Origin: Heloderma charlesbogerti
Lineage: Eukaryota > Chordata > Lepidosauria > Squamata > Helodermatidae
Length of the DNA: 64,000 nucleotides
NCBI GenBank assembly: GCA_026122225.1
Contig: JANEZZ010001393.1
Location: 744,001 to 808,000 of the forward strand
Reading direction: 5' to 3'
The stretch's first letter is position 1. Every line of letters begins with the position of its first letter. Of the stretch, positions 63,796 to 64,000 are shown in pieces. Position numbers and translations under genes: made by a program. A model generated the notes under the pieces. The model was not told the DNA's origin and ran no database searches. It worked only from the letters and a program-made list of their open reading frames with translations.

Positions 63796-64000
63796 CAATA
63801 TGCAAGACTTTAGATATCAGTTTACTGCTAATATTAGCAGAGATACAGGAACTGGTGCTAGAACAAGTTGCTGACCTTGGAAGGAGGAGCAAAAAGATGA
63901 GTTTAGAGACAAGCATAAACTATTCAATCCCTTTCAGGCTATGGGAGGATTTATTTGGTGAATTAATCCATAATATACCTTCTGTGTGCATTAAAAGAAA

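Noticed and set aside
1..64000. CRISPR arrays, operons or bacterial-type regulatory sites
   Set aside because: The window is plainly vertebrate nuclear DNA. The tandem repeats found have no regular spacer pattern.

Overview
The window looks like intergenic and intronic DNA from a squamate reptile (most likely a lizard). The case rests on its repeats. It holds a near full-length RTE-BovB LINE plus three BovB fragments, a Sauria-type tRNA SINE whose tail matches the BovB 3' end, CR1- and L2-clade LINEs, a SPIN-type hAT transposon, MIR-like SINEs and many palindromic hAT-like MITEs. Species cannot be fixed from sequence reading alone.

I can support one protein-coding gene fully: a TSPAN1 (tetraspanin-1) orthologue on the + strand. 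Its seven coding exons run from 22876 to 42322 and encode 238 residues. All six introns are phase 0 with GT-AG borders. The protein has four membrane segments, the CCG motif, the PxxCC motif and six large-loop cysteines. The 3' UTR ends near a polyadenylation signal at 43154. No second gene is clear. A 120-nt candidate exon at 12539-12658 has good splice borders and matching phase-1 ends, but I cannot assign it to a family.

Layout. 1-8.7 kb: BovB and L2 scraps, short hAT elements, a probable solo LTR. 8.6-11.1 kb: a LINE endonuclease scrap split by an hAT element (8753-10950), itself split by a SPIN element (9893-10764); both insertions keep perfect 8-bp target duplications. 13.0-16.9 kb: a decayed L2 LINE split by a 639-bp MITE. 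16.9-20.3 kb: a decayed CR1-clade LINE split by a 1.36-kb element carrying a 145-bp tandem repeat. 20.9-43.2 kb: an old reversed repeat, then TSPAN1 with TE-rich introns. 46.6-49.8 kb: BovB on the minus strand. 51.4-52.8 kb: two nested MITE pairs. 54.8-57.6 kb: a BovB fragment, then an inverted repeat with ~0.5-kb arms around a decayed hAT transposase; the left arm carries a 493-bp MITE and the right arm preserves the empty site. 57.6-64 kb: mostly unassigned, with a BovB fragment, one more palindromic MITE and MIR-like pieces.

The main interest is the layered transposon history, including horizontally mobile families (BovB, SPIN), and the effect of repeats on TSPAN1: the acceptor of exon 4 uses a CTTC microsatellite as its pyrimidine tract. 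Family names come from recognition of motifs and ends, not from searches.
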